Shown piece by piece: positions 16,543-24,940 of a stretch of 64,000 nucleotides of DNA. Numbering within the stretch: position 1 is the stretch's first letter; every line of letters begins with the position of its first letter. Origin of the DNA: JACWAE01 sp963847595 (GTDB lineage: Bacteria; Chloroflexota; Dehalococcoidia; SZUA-161); assembly GCA_963847595.1 (NCBI GenBank), contig CAWKAJ010000002.1, forward strand, positions 992,001 through 1,056,000, written 5' to 3'. A program made the position numbers and the translations under genes. The notes beneath the pieces are model-generated. The model worked only from the letters and a program-made list of their open reading frames with translations, did no database searches and had not been told where the DNA came from.

Positions 16543-17748
16543 ATGCTCAGCTTAGAGCAACTGAAGGAAATCTCAAGACAATCCGACTCAAAGATAGTGC
16601 TCCTAGTAATCGACGGCCTGGGCGGGCTGCCCGGACCCGGGACCGGCAAGACCGAGCTTGAGACTGCCCACATCCCCAACCTCGCCGAACTGGCAAGTAA
16701 GGGGACATGCGGCTTGACTGAGCCGGTGTCACCAGGCATCACGCCCGGCAGCGCCCCGGGACATCTCGCGCTTTTCGGCTACGACCCCGTAAAGTGCCTT
16801 GTGGGGCGAGGTATATTAGAGGCCCTGGGCATAGATTTCGACCTCAAGAAGGGCGACGTTGCCGCCCGAGGCAATTTCTGCACTATAGACGAGAAGGGGC
16901 TTGTTACAGACCGCAGGGCAGGCCGTATCTCAACCGAAGAGAACGCTAAGCTATGCCAGAAGCTGAGTAAAATAAAGCTCAAGGGCGCTCAAGTTCTTGT
17001 AGCGCCAGTTAAGGAGCACCGTTTCCTCCTAGTGCTTCGCGGCGAAGGGCTGACCGGCGACGCCAGCGACTCCGACCCCGAGCAGGTAGGAGTGGCTCCG
17101 CTGAACGTAGTCGCACATTCCCCCAAAGGGAAGAAAACCGCTAAGATGGCCAATGAGTTCGCCACCATGGCTAAAGCGGCTTTGGCCGATTCCCATCCTG
17201 CCAATATGATCCTGCTGCGCGGCTTCTCCCAGCATCCTAACCTGCCCACCATGAACGAGATCTTCAAGCTCAACCCTGCCGCCATCGCCGCCTATCCCAT
17301 GTACCGCGGGCTGGCTAAGCTGGTGGGCATGAAGCTTCTCGACACCGGTGCCACTATAGAGCAGGAGTTCGACACGCTCGCCAGGCACTACGCTGAGCAT
17401 GACTTCTTCTTCGTCCATATCAAAAAAACGGATTCCTCAGGCGAGGACGGCGATTTCGACACTAAGGTTCATGTGCTTGAGGAAATCGACAGATTCCTGC
17501 CTATGATAACAAGACTTAATCCGGATGTCCTGATAGTTACCGGAGACCACTCTACACCGGCCATGCTCAAAGGGCATAGCTGGCATCCCGTGCCGCTTGT
17601 TTTATACTCTAAGTGGTGCCGCGCCGACCATGTACATGAGTTCGGGGAGACAGCCTGCGCCTCCGGCGGCCTGGGGAGGTTCCCTGCCGTGGAGGTCATG
17701 CCCCTGGCTATGGCCAATGCCCTCAAGTTGACTAAATTCGGCGCTTAG
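16543..17748 (+). CDS. apgM: Cofactor-independent phosphoglycerate mutase, archaeal type (ApgM)
   Basis: Interconverts 3- and 2-phosphoglycerate without 2,3-bisphosphoglycerate. The 401-residue protein belongs to the alkaline phosphatase superfamily: metal site LVIDGLGGLPG, the phosphoserine loop ITPGSAPGHLALFGYDP, RGNFCTIDEKG, FFFVHIKKTDSSGEDGDF and the metal-binding IVTGDHSTPAMLKGHSWHP. About 400 residues is typical of ApgM and shorter than bacterial GpmI (about 510). This archaeal-type enzyme is found in several bacteria, including Chloroflexi, so it does not by itself prove recent transfer. It ends with TAG overlapping the AGGAGG site of tpiA. Confidence 0.93.
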   Translation: MLSLEQLKEISRQSDSKIVLLVIDGLGGLPGPGTGKTELETAHIPNLAELASKGTCGLTEPVSPGITPGSAPGHLALFGYDPVKCLVGRGILEALGIDFDLKKGDVAARGNFCTIDEKGLVTDRRAGRISTEENAKLCQKLSKIKLKGAQVLVAPVKEHRFLLVLRGEGLTGDASDSDPEQVGVAPLNVVAHSPKGKKTAKMANEFATMAKAALADSHPANMILLRGFSQHPNLPTMNEIFKLNPAAIAAYPMYRGLAKLVGMKLLDTGATIEQEFDTLARHYAEHDFFFVHIKKTDSSGEDGDFDTKVHVLEEIDRFLPMITRLNPDVLIVTGDHSTPAMLKGHSWHPVPLVLYSKWCRADHVHEFGETACASGGLGRFPAVEVMPLAMANALKLTKFGA

Positions 17749-17760
17749 GAGGATATCCCG

Positions 17761-18525
17761 ATGCGGACACCCATAATTGCTGGCAACTGGAAGATGAACA
17801 CCACCGTCGCCGAGGCTGCCGAGCTGGTTAAAACAATGAAAGAGAAGCTGCACCCGATAGCAGGCGTAGAGAAGGTGCTCTGCCCTCCTTTCGTCTCCCT
17901 GACCACAGTCAAGGAGCTTATCAAAAGCACGTCCATCAAATTGGGTGCGCAGAATATGTATTTCGAACGCAGTGGCGCTTATACCGGCGAGGTATCGCCC
18001 ACAATGCTGGCCGGGCTTTGCGAGTTCGTCATCCTGGGGCATTCGGAGAGAAGAGGGTATTTCGGAGAAACCGACCAACTGGTCAATAAGAAGGTTAAAG
18101 CTGCACTCGAAGTAGGGCTTACTCCCATCGCATGTGTCGGCGAAAGCCTGGAGCAGAACAACGCCGGAGAGACTGTGAGTATCATCACGCGGCAGGTCAA
18201 AGCAGCTTTCGATGGTATAGCCTCACCTAAAGGAACGATTATAGCTTATGAGCCGATTTGGGCCATCGGCACCGGCAAGTCTGCTAGCGGTGAGCAGGCC
18301 AACGCCGTCATCAAGGTTATCCGTGATATGATTGCCAGAATTTACGGAGACCAGGTAGCCCAGGCTATGCGCATCCAGTACGGCGGCAGCGTCAACAGCG
18401 CTAATATCGCTGAGTTCATCAGACAGCCCGAGATCGACGGTGCGCTGGTGGGGGGCGCCAGCCTTAAAACACCTGACTTCTTGGGCATAGTGGAGCAGAC
18501 CGCCAAGATAAAGAAAACGGGATGA
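17761..18525 (+). CDS. tpiA: Triosephosphate isomerase (TpiA)
   Basis: Interconverts dihydroxyacetone phosphate and glyceraldehyde 3-phosphate. The 254-residue TIM barrel has all catalytic markers: NWKMNTT (Lys), VILGHSERRGYFGE (His) and the loop IIAYEPIWAIGTGKSA (Glu), then the phosphate-binding YGGSVNSANIAEF and GALVGGASL. The ATG at 17761 has AGGAGG eight bases upstream within the apgM stop region. Its stop overlaps the miaA start in an ATGA arrangement, which implies translational coupling. Confidence 0.97.
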   Translation: MRTPIIAGNWKMNTTVAEAAELVKTMKEKLHPIAGVEKVLCPPFVSLTTVKELIKSTSIKLGAQNMYFERSGAYTGEVSPTMLAGLCEFVILGHSERRGYFGETDQLVNKKVKAALEVGLTPIACVGESLEQNNAGETVSIITRQVKAAFDGIASPKGTIIAYEPIWAIGTGKSASGEQANAVIKVIRDMIARIYGDQVAQAMRIQYGGSVNSANIAEFIRQPEIDGALVGGASLKTPDFLGIVEQTAKIKKTG

Positions 18526-19433
18526 GCCCTCTGGTCGCAATAGTAGGCCCAACCGCCACAGGCAAGAGCAGCCTAGCCCTCGAGCTTTGCCAAACCCTCA
18601 ACGGCGAGATAATCAGCGCCGACAGCCGTCAGGTCTATCGCTACATGGACATCGGCACCGCCAAGCCCACCGAAGAGGAACGAGCGCTTGCCCCTCACCA
18701 GCTCATAGATGTGGTTGACCCCGATGAGGATTTTAGCCTCGCCCTTTATCAAAGCAAAGCACTGGAAACGATAGACGATATTCAGCGTAGAAAAAAGACA
18801 GCGTTCCTGGTAGGCGGCAGCGGCCTCTATGTCTGGGCGTTACTGGAAGGATGGCGCATACCCCAGGTTCCCCCCGACCCTAACCTGAGGCGCGAACTGG
18901 AGGCTAGAGCTAAAGTTGAAGGAGGCGAGAAACTATATAGCGAGCTTAAGGAAACCGACCCCGCTGCCGCAGAGCGCATCGACCCCCGGAATGTCCGCAG
19001 AGTGATTCGGGCGCTCGAGGTCAGTCTCCAGGGCACCCCATTCTCGCAGCTTCAGGTCAAGCAGCCCTTCATTGATTCCGTTATCATAGGTTTGACCACA
19101 GATAGGGCCAACCTCTACCGGCGCATAGACGCCCGTGTGGACAGCATGATAGAAAAAGGATTGGTGGCAGAGGTCGAAAGCCTGGTAGCCAGAGGTTATG
19201 GATTCGACCTGCCCTCGATGTCAGGCCTGGGCTACAAGCAAATCGGATTGTATTTGCAGGGCAAGACAGACCTGCCCGCCGCCATCCAGCAAATCAAGTT
19301 CGACACTCACAGCTTCGCCCGGCATCAGTACAACTGGTTCCGTCTCAAAGACAAACGCATCAACTGGTTCGAATTAGGAAAAGATTCAAATCAAGCCATT
19401 CATCGTTTTGTGCAAAGATTTGTGGTAAAGTAA
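18522..19433 (+). CDS. miaA: tRNA dimethylallyltransferase (MiaA)
   Basis: Adds a dimethylallyl group to A37 of tRNAs that read UNN codons. The 303-residue protein has the P-loop VGPTATGKSSLALEL at the N-terminus, the DSRQVYRYMDIGTAKP tRNA/substrate segment, the VGGSGLYVWALLEGW motif and RRVIRALEV; the insertion domain and C-terminal GLGYKQIG and FARHQYNWFR complete the family. It overlaps tpiA by four bases. Two tRNA-A37 modifiers (this and TsaC at 10 kb) occur in the window. tRNA-Phe and tRNA-Leu(CAA), likely MiaA substrates, are also encoded at 44.4 kb. Confidence 0.95.
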   Translation: MSPLVAIVGPTATGKSSLALELCQTLNGEIISADSRQVYRYMDIGTAKPTEEERALAPHQLIDVVDPDEDFSLALYQSKALETIDDIQRRKKTAFLVGGSGLYVWALLEGWRIPQVPPDPNLRRELEARAKVEGGEKLYSELKETDPAAAERIDPRNVRRVIRALEVSLQGTPFSQLQVKQPFIDSVIIGLTTDRANLYRRIDARVDSMIEKGLVAEVESLVARGYGFDLPSMSGLGYKQIGLYLQGKTDLPAAIQQIKFDTHSFARHQYNWFRLKDKRINWFELGKDSNQAIHRFVQRFVVK

Positions 19434-19452
19434 TGTACTACTGGACAATGTC

Positions 19453-19530
19453 GGGTAGCCTGGAGCATCTGCTCCAGGCAGGTAGGGGACGCCGCATTAG
19501 ACCGTAGGGGCGAAGCAGTGCTTCGCCCAG
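19453..19530. repeat. Intergenic palindromes between miaA and the PNPOx-like gene
   Basis: A TGGAGC-centred palindrome (about 19460-19478, with TGGAGCATCTGCTCCA) is followed by a GTAGGGGC family palindrome (19503-19529). A TCGGAGCACCTGCTCC relative occurs at about 36664-36702. No coding potential is seen here. Confidence 0.5.
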
Positions 19531-19556
19531 CTATGATTTATCGCTGGAGGTAGCTT

Positions 19557-19925
19557 ATGGCCAAGCTTTCCGAAGAAGTCAAAGCGATGATAGCCGAGAT
19601 CCGCCCTGGCATGATAGCCACTGCAAGCACGGACGGCAAACCCAACGTCTCAGCCAAAGGCTCATTCCGCGTGCTCGACGATGACCACGTCATTTTCGCC
19701 GATATCAACTCGCCGCGCACCATTGCCAACTTGAAGGAGAACCCTTATGTATCTGCAATCGTGGTGCACCCTCGCACCCTCAAGGGCTGCCGCATCTGGG
19801 GCAAAGGCGAGATACTCAGCTCAGGCCCCCTGTTCGACCAACTGAACAAAGAGTTCACCGAAAAAGGCCTGAAAGTCAACCATGTTGTAAAAATAAAAGT
19901 AGACAAAGTTCAGGAGACCCCTTAG
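19557..19925 (+). CDS. Pyridoxamine 5'-phosphate oxidase-like flavin-binding protein
   Basis: A 122-residue split-barrel protein of the PNPOx/FMN-binding family. It begins with a short helix (KLSEEVKAMIAEIRPGMIAT) followed by ASTDGKPNVSAKGSFRVLDD, INSPRTIANLKENPYVSAIVV and GCRIWGKGEILSSG, the usual barrel strands and the phosphate-binding RT-x-x-N-like segment. Such small proteins use FMN or F420, but substrate and function are usually unknown. The start has GGAGG upstream. It stands alone between two intergenic repeats, so context gives no further clue. Confidence 0.8.
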   Translation: MAKLSEEVKAMIAEIRPGMIATASTDGKPNVSAKGSFRVLDDDHVIFADINSPRTIANLKENPYVSAIVVHPRTLKGCRIWGKGEILSSGPLFDQLNKEFTEKGLKVNHVVKIKVDKVQETP

Positions 19926-19930
19926 TGTTT

Positions 19931-19992
19931 CTATGTCACCCTGAGCGCCAGCGAAGGGTCTCAGAACCTTAGCTCAACTCAGAATGACAGAC
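19931..19992. repeat. TCACCCTGAG-type dispersed repeat between PNPOx-like gene and dapF
   Basis: An intergenic segment with TGTCACCCTGAGCG at one end and CTCAGAATGACAGA at the other; the ends are imperfect inverted copies (GTCACCCTGAG / CTCAGAATGAC). This is a repeat-like palindrome without coding potential. Confidence 0.5.
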
Positions 19993-20003
19993 GGAGTATC
20001 CAG

Positions 20004-20843
20004 ATGAATTTTGTGAAGCTTCAAGCCACAGGCAACGACTTCGTGTTGATAGATGCACGCAGGATGAGGCAGCGTGAGTGGTCGGAGTTAGCCAAAGCCA
20101 TGTGTCACCGCCATTTCGGCGTAGGTGCTGATGGCATCCTCCTCATTATGCCCTCGAAAAGAGCTGATTTCTATATGCGCATGTTCAACCCCGATGGCTC
20201 CGAGGCCGAGGCTTGCGGCAACGGGCTGAGATGCGCCGCAAGGTACGCTATGGATAACGGATTGGCAAAGGGGCCTGAAATAAAGATAGAGACCCCTGCC
20301 GGTATGAAGATAGCGCGAATCAAGAGTAGTAAAAGTATCCAGGTAGCTATGGGCAAGCCTACATTAAAGCCCTCCGCAATTCCTGTGATTGTGAATAGAG
20401 AAGGCATCCCCGAGGCTTCACCTGTCATAGACTACCCTTTGACCATAAGTAAGATGAAGCTAAGGATAACCTGCGTCTCCATGGGCAACCCCCACGCTGT
20501 CTGCTTTTTAGAGCAGCCTGTTTCTGATTTCCCGTTAGCCGAGGTTGGCCCCAAGATGGAGCATCACTCCATGTTTCCCAACCGGGTGAACTTCGAGATA
20601 GTGAACGTCATCAGCAGAAAGAAGCTCAAGGCACAGGTATGGGAGCGGGGGGCTGAGGAGACCCTTTCCTGCGGCACCGGCGCCTGCGCCATAGCCGTCG
20701 CAGCCAGGCTCAAGAAGCTTACCGACAACCCGGTTGATATAATACTGCCCGGCGGCACGCTGACCGTAGACTGGGATGGCAAAGGCGAGGTATTTCTCAG
20801 CGGCCCCGCTAAAGTAGTGTTCGAAGGAAAATGGAAAGACTAG
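20004..20843 (+). CDS. dapF: Diaminopimelate epimerase (DapF)
   Basis: Converts LL-diaminopimelate to the meso form without cofactor, using two cysteines. The 279-residue protein has NFVKLQATGNDFVLIDA at the start, the first catalytic cysteine in AEACGNGLRCAARY (about residue 73) and the second in ETLSCGTGACAIAVA (about residue 222), with SMGNPHAVCF between. Length is normal. It lies 22 bases upstream of the Ntn-hydrolase and two genes before dapL, which makes its substrate, so lysine/DAP synthesis is grouped here. Confidence 0.96.
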   Translation: MNFVKLQATGNDFVLIDARRMRQREWSELAKAMCHRHFGVGADGILLIMPSKRADFYMRMFNPDGSEAEACGNGLRCAARYAMDNGLAKGPEIKIETPAGMKIARIKSSKSIQVAMGKPTLKPSAIPVIVNREGIPEASPVIDYPLTISKMKLRITCVSMGNPHAVCFLEQPVSDFPLAEVGPKMEHHSMFPNRVNFEIVNVISRKKLKAQVWERGAEETLSCGTGACAIAVAARLKKLTDNPVDIILPGGTLTVDWDGKGEVFLSGPAKVVFEGKWKD

Positions 20844-20865
20844 CAGAGTCGAAAGGGAGGGGAAA

Positions 20866-21609
20866 ATGAGTTTCGTAATCGCTGTCTATGTGCCGGAGGG
20901 TATCGTCATGGCTTCGGACAGCCGCCAGTCGGTCACCATCGAAGGCAAAAACCCCGAAGGCAATCCCTTCAAGGTCGATACCGTCAACTCTGACGCTGTA
21001 ATAAAAACATATCTCCTGGAGAAACAGCAAATCGGCATCTCCAGCTTCGGCCAGGACTTGCTCGGCGGCATACCCACAGCCAGTCATATCAAGAAATTTA
21101 TCGAGGAGGAACTAAAGAGTAACGACGATGTAACCACCGTCCCCAGAAAGCTTGTTGAATATTTCCGCAAATCATTTCCTAATGCCGATGCTGGTTTCCA
21201 TATCGCCGGCTACAGAAAAGAGGGCAAGAGCAGCGTGCCCTATATCTATTCCTGCCATGTTGCCAAGAATGAGGTTGGGCGGAGAAACACCAAGCCCGAT
21301 GGCTCCCTTGCCTACGGCGCTACCTGGTCGGGACAGGGTGATATCCTCAGTTCCATCCTCATTCCAGTTATAATCAAGGATGAAAAAGGCAACGATAAAG
21401 CCATCCGTTCGCCGGCGCCCATTATCTGGGACGCCATGTCGCTGCAGGATGCCATAGATTTCTCCATTTACGCCATCCGGACCACCATCGATACCATGCG
21501 CTTCCAGGCGCGGCCCAAAAACGTCGGCGGCCCCATAGACGTCCTGGTTCTCACACCAGACGAAACCAAATGGATTCAACGAAAAGCACTGCGCGCCAGT
21601 ACTCTATAG
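20866..21609 (+). CDS. Proteasome-beta-like Ntn-hydrolase with probable N-terminal serine
   Basis: The 247-residue protein starts MSFVIAVYVPEGIVMASDSR, a pattern like proteasome beta subunits and Anbu/HslV. If the initiator Met is removed, Ser becomes residue 1 and Asp/Arg fall at positions 17 and 19, the same spacing as Thr1-Asp17-Arg19 in proteasomal peptidases. A later KTYLLEKQQIGISSFGQ resembles the Lys33 strand and the glycine turn that follows. The C-terminal half (ILIPVIIKDEKG; AIDFSIYAIRTTIDTMRF) is not recognised beyond the family fold. It is between dapF and dapL with a strong GGGAGGGG site. Peptidase or amidohydrolase activity is inferred only; the substrate is unknown. Confidence 0.65.
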   Translation: MSFVIAVYVPEGIVMASDSRQSVTIEGKNPEGNPFKVDTVNSDAVIKTYLLEKQQIGISSFGQDLLGGIPTASHIKKFIEEELKSNDDVTTVPRKLVEYFRKSFPNADAGFHIAGYRKEGKSSVPYIYSCHVAKNEVGRRNTKPDGSLAYGATWSGQGDILSSILIPVIIKDEKGNDKAIRSPAPIIWDAMSLQDAIDFSIYAIRTTIDTMRFQARPKNVGGPIDVLVLTPDETKWIQRKALRASTL

Positions 21610-21624
21610 AGAGGATTCAAACCT

Positions 21625-22797
21625 ATGCAACTAGCCAATCGCATCCAGAAATTGCCACCTTATCTCTTCGTCGAGATCAGTAAGAAGATCGCCCAGAAAA
21701 AGGCCCAGGGGATTGACGTGGTCAGCTTCGGCATCGGCGACCCCGACATCCCCACCCCACCCCATATCATCAAGCGCCTCTGCCAGGCGGCTAAAGACCC
21801 CGCAAACCATCGCTACCCTGAGACCGACGGCCTGCCCCAACTGCGCCAGGCCATCGCCAAGTGGTACCAGAGCCGCTTCAACCTGTCCTTCGACCCCGAT
21901 AAAGAAGTGCTGCCGCTCATCGGCTCCAAGGAGGGCATCGGACATATCGCCCTGTGCTTTATAGACCCTGGAGACGTTGCCCTTGTCCCTGACCCTGGCT
22001 ATCCTGTCTACTCCCTAGGCACTATGTTCGCTGGTGGCGAGAGCTATCTCATGCCGCTCACCGGGGACAACGGCTTCCTGCCCGACCTCAATAAAATTCC
22101 CGTTAAGGTAGCCCGGAAGGCCAGGCTGATGTGGCTCAACTACCCCAACAACCCTACCGGAGCAGTCGCCGACCTCCGTTTCTTCGAGAAGGTAGTTGCC
22201 TTCGCCAAAAAGTACGACATTGCAGTCTGCCACGATGGTCCCTACTCCGAGGTCGCCTTCGATGGCTACCGTCCCGTAAGCTTCCTCCAGGCGCGCGGCG
22301 CCAGAGATGTGGGAGTAGAATTCCACTCGCTTTCCAAGAGCTATAATATGACCGGATGGCGAATCGGTATGGTCGTGGGCAACGAAAAGATAGTCAACGC
22401 GTTGATGCGGGTGAAATCTAATCTCGATTCGGGCATTCCCCAGGCCATCCAGCACGCCGGTATCGCGGCCCTCCTGGGGAACCAGGACTGCATCGCAGAG
22501 CACAACGCCATCTACCAGCGCAGGCGCGATTTGGTGGTGAAGACGCTGAGAAAAATAGGGCTTGAAGTGAAGCTGCCCCAGGCCAGCCTCTACATTTGGG
22601 CGAAGATACCCGAAGGCTACACCTCGCTCGACTTCTGCGCCAAGCTGCTCGACGAAGCCTCAGTGGTAGTCACGCCCGGTACTGGCTACGGCAAATACGG
22701 CGAGGGCTACATCCGTCTCTCCCTGACTACGCCGGACGACAGAGTCAAGGAAGGGCTCGCCAGATTGCAGAAATGGGCTGGTAAACGCACTCTGTAG
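21625..22797 (+). CDS. dapL: LL-diaminopimelate aminotransferase (DapL)
   Basis: PLP enzyme converting tetrahydrodipicolinate directly to LL-diaminopimelate with glutamate. The 390-residue fold-type I aminotransferase has VVSFGIGDPDIPTPPHII, HRYPETDGLPQLRQAIAKWY, YPNNPTGAVA, and the PLP-lysine motif SLSKSYNMTGWRIG. The GDPDxPTP start and the RYP...G segment are typical of DapL-like enzymes in Chloroflexi and methanogens; a general aspartate-type aminotransferase cannot be fully excluded. The neighbouring dapF supports DapL. The stop overlaps the start of a GTAGGGGC palindrome. Confidence 0.85.
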   Translation: MQLANRIQKLPPYLFVEISKKIAQKKAQGIDVVSFGIGDPDIPTPPHIIKRLCQAAKDPANHRYPETDGLPQLRQAIAKWYQSRFNLSFDPDKEVLPLIGSKEGIGHIALCFIDPGDVALVPDPGYPVYSLGTMFAGGESYLMPLTGDNGFLPDLNKIPVKVARKARLMWLNYPNNPTGAVADLRFFEKVVAFAKKYDIAVCHDGPYSEVAFDGYRPVSFLQARGARDVGVEFHSLSKSYNMTGWRIGMVVGNEKIVNALMRVKSNLDSGIPQAIQHAGIAALLGNQDCIAEHNAIYQRRRDLVVKTLRKIGLEVKLPQASLYIWAKIPEGYTSLDFCAKLLDEASVVVTPGTGYGKYGEGYIRLSLTTPDDRVKEGLARLQKWAGKRTL

Positions 22798-22820
22798 GGG
22801 CAGACCCGCGTGTCTGCCCT
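22794..22820. repeat. GTAGGGGC palindrome (family A) after dapL
   Basis: GTAGGGGCAGAC and GTCTGCCCT arms overlap the dapL stop codon and precede hflX. It matches the other family A elements in arm sequence. Confidence 0.55.
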
Positions 22821-22839
22821 GAACTGAGGGAGGAAATAA

Positions 22840-23985
22840 ACGAAGAGACAGCCAGTCTCCACCCTGCCCCCGATTGAGAAGGCTTTCCTGGTCGGGGTCC
22901 AGGTCAGAGGCGAGAATAACACCTGGCCCCTTCAAGGCTCCGTCGAAGAACTGAGACAGCTTGCGCGCACCGCCGGTGCTGAAGTGGTGGGTTCATTTAC
23001 CCAGCGCCTGGGAGCCCCGAATCATGCCTACTACATGGGAAAAGGCAAACTCGAGGAGCTTGTTTCACTTAAAGACAAGCTTGGCTACAACCTCGTCGTC
23101 TTCGATGATGAGCTCTCCCCGGCGCAGCAGCGCAACCTGGAAGAAGCCCTTGACGTCAAAGTAATAGACCGCTCTGCCCTTATCCTCGATATCTTCGCCC
23201 AGCGTGCCAAGACCCACGAAGGCCGACTTCAGGTCGAGCTTGCTCAACAGGAATATCTCCTGCCCCGCCTGGCCGGACGCTGGCCTCACCTGGAGCGTCT
23301 GGGCGGCGGCATCGGCACCAGAGGCCCCGGCGAGACACAGCTGGAAAGCGACCGCCGCATCATCCAGCGCAAGATACAGCGTCTCAAAGAGGACCTGGAG
23401 GCGGTGAGGAAGCACAGAGCGCTCTATCGCCACCGCCGCAGCATCGAAGGCATCCCGGTTGTGGCTATCGTAGGCTATACCAATGCCGGAAAAAGCACCC
23501 TGCTCAACGCACTGAGCGACGCCAATGTATTAGTCGAGGACAAGCTGTTCGCCACCCTCGACCCCACCACCCGTCGCCTCACCCTCCCCGATAAGAGACA
23601 GGTGCTCATAACTGACACTGTCGGATTCATCCAGAAGCTGCCCCCGACCGTGGTCGCTGCCTTCAGAGCCACCCTCGAAGAGCTATCTGAAGCAGACCTG
23701 TTGCTCCACATAGTGGACATCGCCAGCGACACCTCGGCCCAGCAATGCCATACAGTTGAGGACATTCTCAAAGACCTGGGCCTCGCCGACAAGCCAACCC
23801 TGCTCGTACTCAATAAGATTGATTTGCTCGGCGGAGAAATCGAACCGGGCGATGACGAGGCAGTTCGCAAATATATCGACCAGCTTTGTGCCAGAGTCCA
23901 GAAGGCAGCCTTTATCTCTGCCTCCAAAGGCTGGGGCCTGAATAGAATGCTCGAACTCATTGCGGAGATGTTGGACAGTAAGTAG
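22840..23985 (+). CDS. hflX: GTPase HflX, probably started at a non-standard codon
   Basis: Ribosome-binding GTPase that splits or rescues ribosomes under stress. The G domain has G1 GYTNAGKSTLLNAL, G3 DTVGFIQKLPPTVV and G4 NKIDLL; before it are the HflX-specific domain (YYMGKGKLEELVSL, DIFAQRAKTHEGRLQVELAQ, GGIGTRGPGETQLESDRR) and coiled coil. A GTG at 22984 would remove the conserved first strands (KAFLVGVQVRGE; GSVEELRQLARTAGAEVVGS), which are encoded in frame upstream to a TAA at 22837. In that extension no ATG/GTG/TTG fits, but ACG at 22840 lies six bases after GGGAGG. The extended protein would be 381 residues. The C-terminal domain of E. coli HflX is absent, as in many bacteria. Confidence 0.85.
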   Translation, partial: TKRQPVSTLPPIEKAFLVGVQVRGENNTWPLQGSVEELRQLARTAGAEVVGSFTQRLGAPNHAYYMGKGKLEELVSLKDKLGYNLVVFDDELSPAQQRNLEEALDVKVIDRSALILDIFAQRAKTHEGRLQVELAQQEYLLPRLAGRWPHLERLGGGIGTRGPGETQLESDRRIIQRKIQRLKEDLEAVRKHRALYRHRRSIEGIPVVAIVGYTNAGKSTLLNALSDANVLVEDKLFATLDPTTRRLTLPDKRQVLITDTVGFIQKLPPTVVAAFRATLEELSEADLLLHIVDIASDTSAQQCHTVEDILKDLGLADKPTLLVLNKIDLLGGEIEPGDDEAVRKYIDQLCARVQKAAFISASKGWGLNRMLELIAEMLDSK

Positions 23986-24067
23986 ATAGAAGAGACATAG
24001 GCTGTTTTTTAAGATGTCATTTCCGCTTGTTTCCACTCAGAACCTCGTGTAGAATAACGCGGGAGGG

Positions 24068-24940
24068 ATGATGAAAATTCGCAAGGCAGTGGTGACCGCT
24101 GCAGGCTGGGGCACCAGGTTCCTTCCCGCAACCAAGGCGCAGCCCAAGGAAATGCTGCCCCTGGTTGACAAGCCCATCATCCAGTACGTGATAGAAGAAG
24201 CCGTGGCCTCCGGCATCAAGCATATCATCATCGTCACAGCCCTAGGCAAACGCGCCATCGAAGACCATTTCGACCGTTCCTTTGAACTGGAACACATCTT
24301 GCAGAAGAAAGGTAACGCCGAACTCTTACAAAAACTGCAAAATATCTCCGAACTCGCGGATATTTCCTATATTCGCCAGAAAGAGCAGCTTGGACTGGGA
24401 CACGCCATACTGGTGACCAGGGAACTCATCGGCGACGAACCCTTCGCCGTCTTTCTCCCCGACGACCTCATACAGGCCAACGTGCCCGCCATGAAGCAGA
24501 TGATTGAGGTATACAACCGCTATCAGCACAGCGTAATCGCTGTTCAGCCCGTAGCTAAAGAGGATACCAAAGCATACGGTATTATTGAGCCAAAGCAACT
24601 GGAAGACCGGGTATATCAGGTGCTCAGCCTTGTGGAGAAGCCAGGGCCCAAAGAAGCCCCATCGAATCTGGCGATAGTGGGCAGATACATCCTTACGCCA
24701 GAAATATTCGGCATGTTAGACAAGACTTCACCCGGTAAAGGTGGGGAGATTCAGCTTACCGATGGCTTGAAGCTGCTGCTGGAGAAACAGCCGATATATG
24801 CATATCAGTTTGAGGGAACACGTTACGATACGGGCATGCCGCTGGGCTTTCTCAAGGCATCCGTAGAGTTCGCACTTAACCGACCCGATATCGGGGCTAC
24901 CTTCCGGGAATACCTGCGCCACCTGAAGCTAACTGACTAA
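24068..24940 (+). CDS. galU: UTP-glucose-1-phosphate uridylyltransferase (GalU)
   Basis: Makes UDP-glucose from UTP and glucose 1-phosphate. The 290-residue nucleotidyltransferase starts with RKAVVTAAGWGTRFLPATKA, the nucleotide-binding signature, followed by QPKEMLPLVDKPIIQYVIEE, EQLGLGHAILVTREL, VFLPDDLI (metal aspartate) and GRYILTPEIFGMLD. Length matches bacterial GalU. ATG at 24068 is given, but the next codon is also ATG (24071) and is better spaced from GGAGGG. It is followed by a family A palindrome; no polysaccharide genes are adjacent. Confidence 0.94.
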   Translation: MMKIRKAVVTAAGWGTRFLPATKAQPKEMLPLVDKPIIQYVIEEAVASGIKHIIIVTALGKRAIEDHFDRSFELEHILQKKGNAELLQKLQNISELADISYIRQKEQLGLGHAILVTRELIGDEPFAVFLPDDLIQANVPAMKQMIEVYNRYQHSVIAVQPVAKEDTKAYGIIEPKQLEDRVYQVLSLVEKPGPKEAPSNLAIVGRYILTPEIFGMLDKTSPGKGGEIQLTDGLKLLLEKQPIYAYQFEGTRYDTGMPLGFLKASVEFALNRPDIGATFREYLRHLKLTD

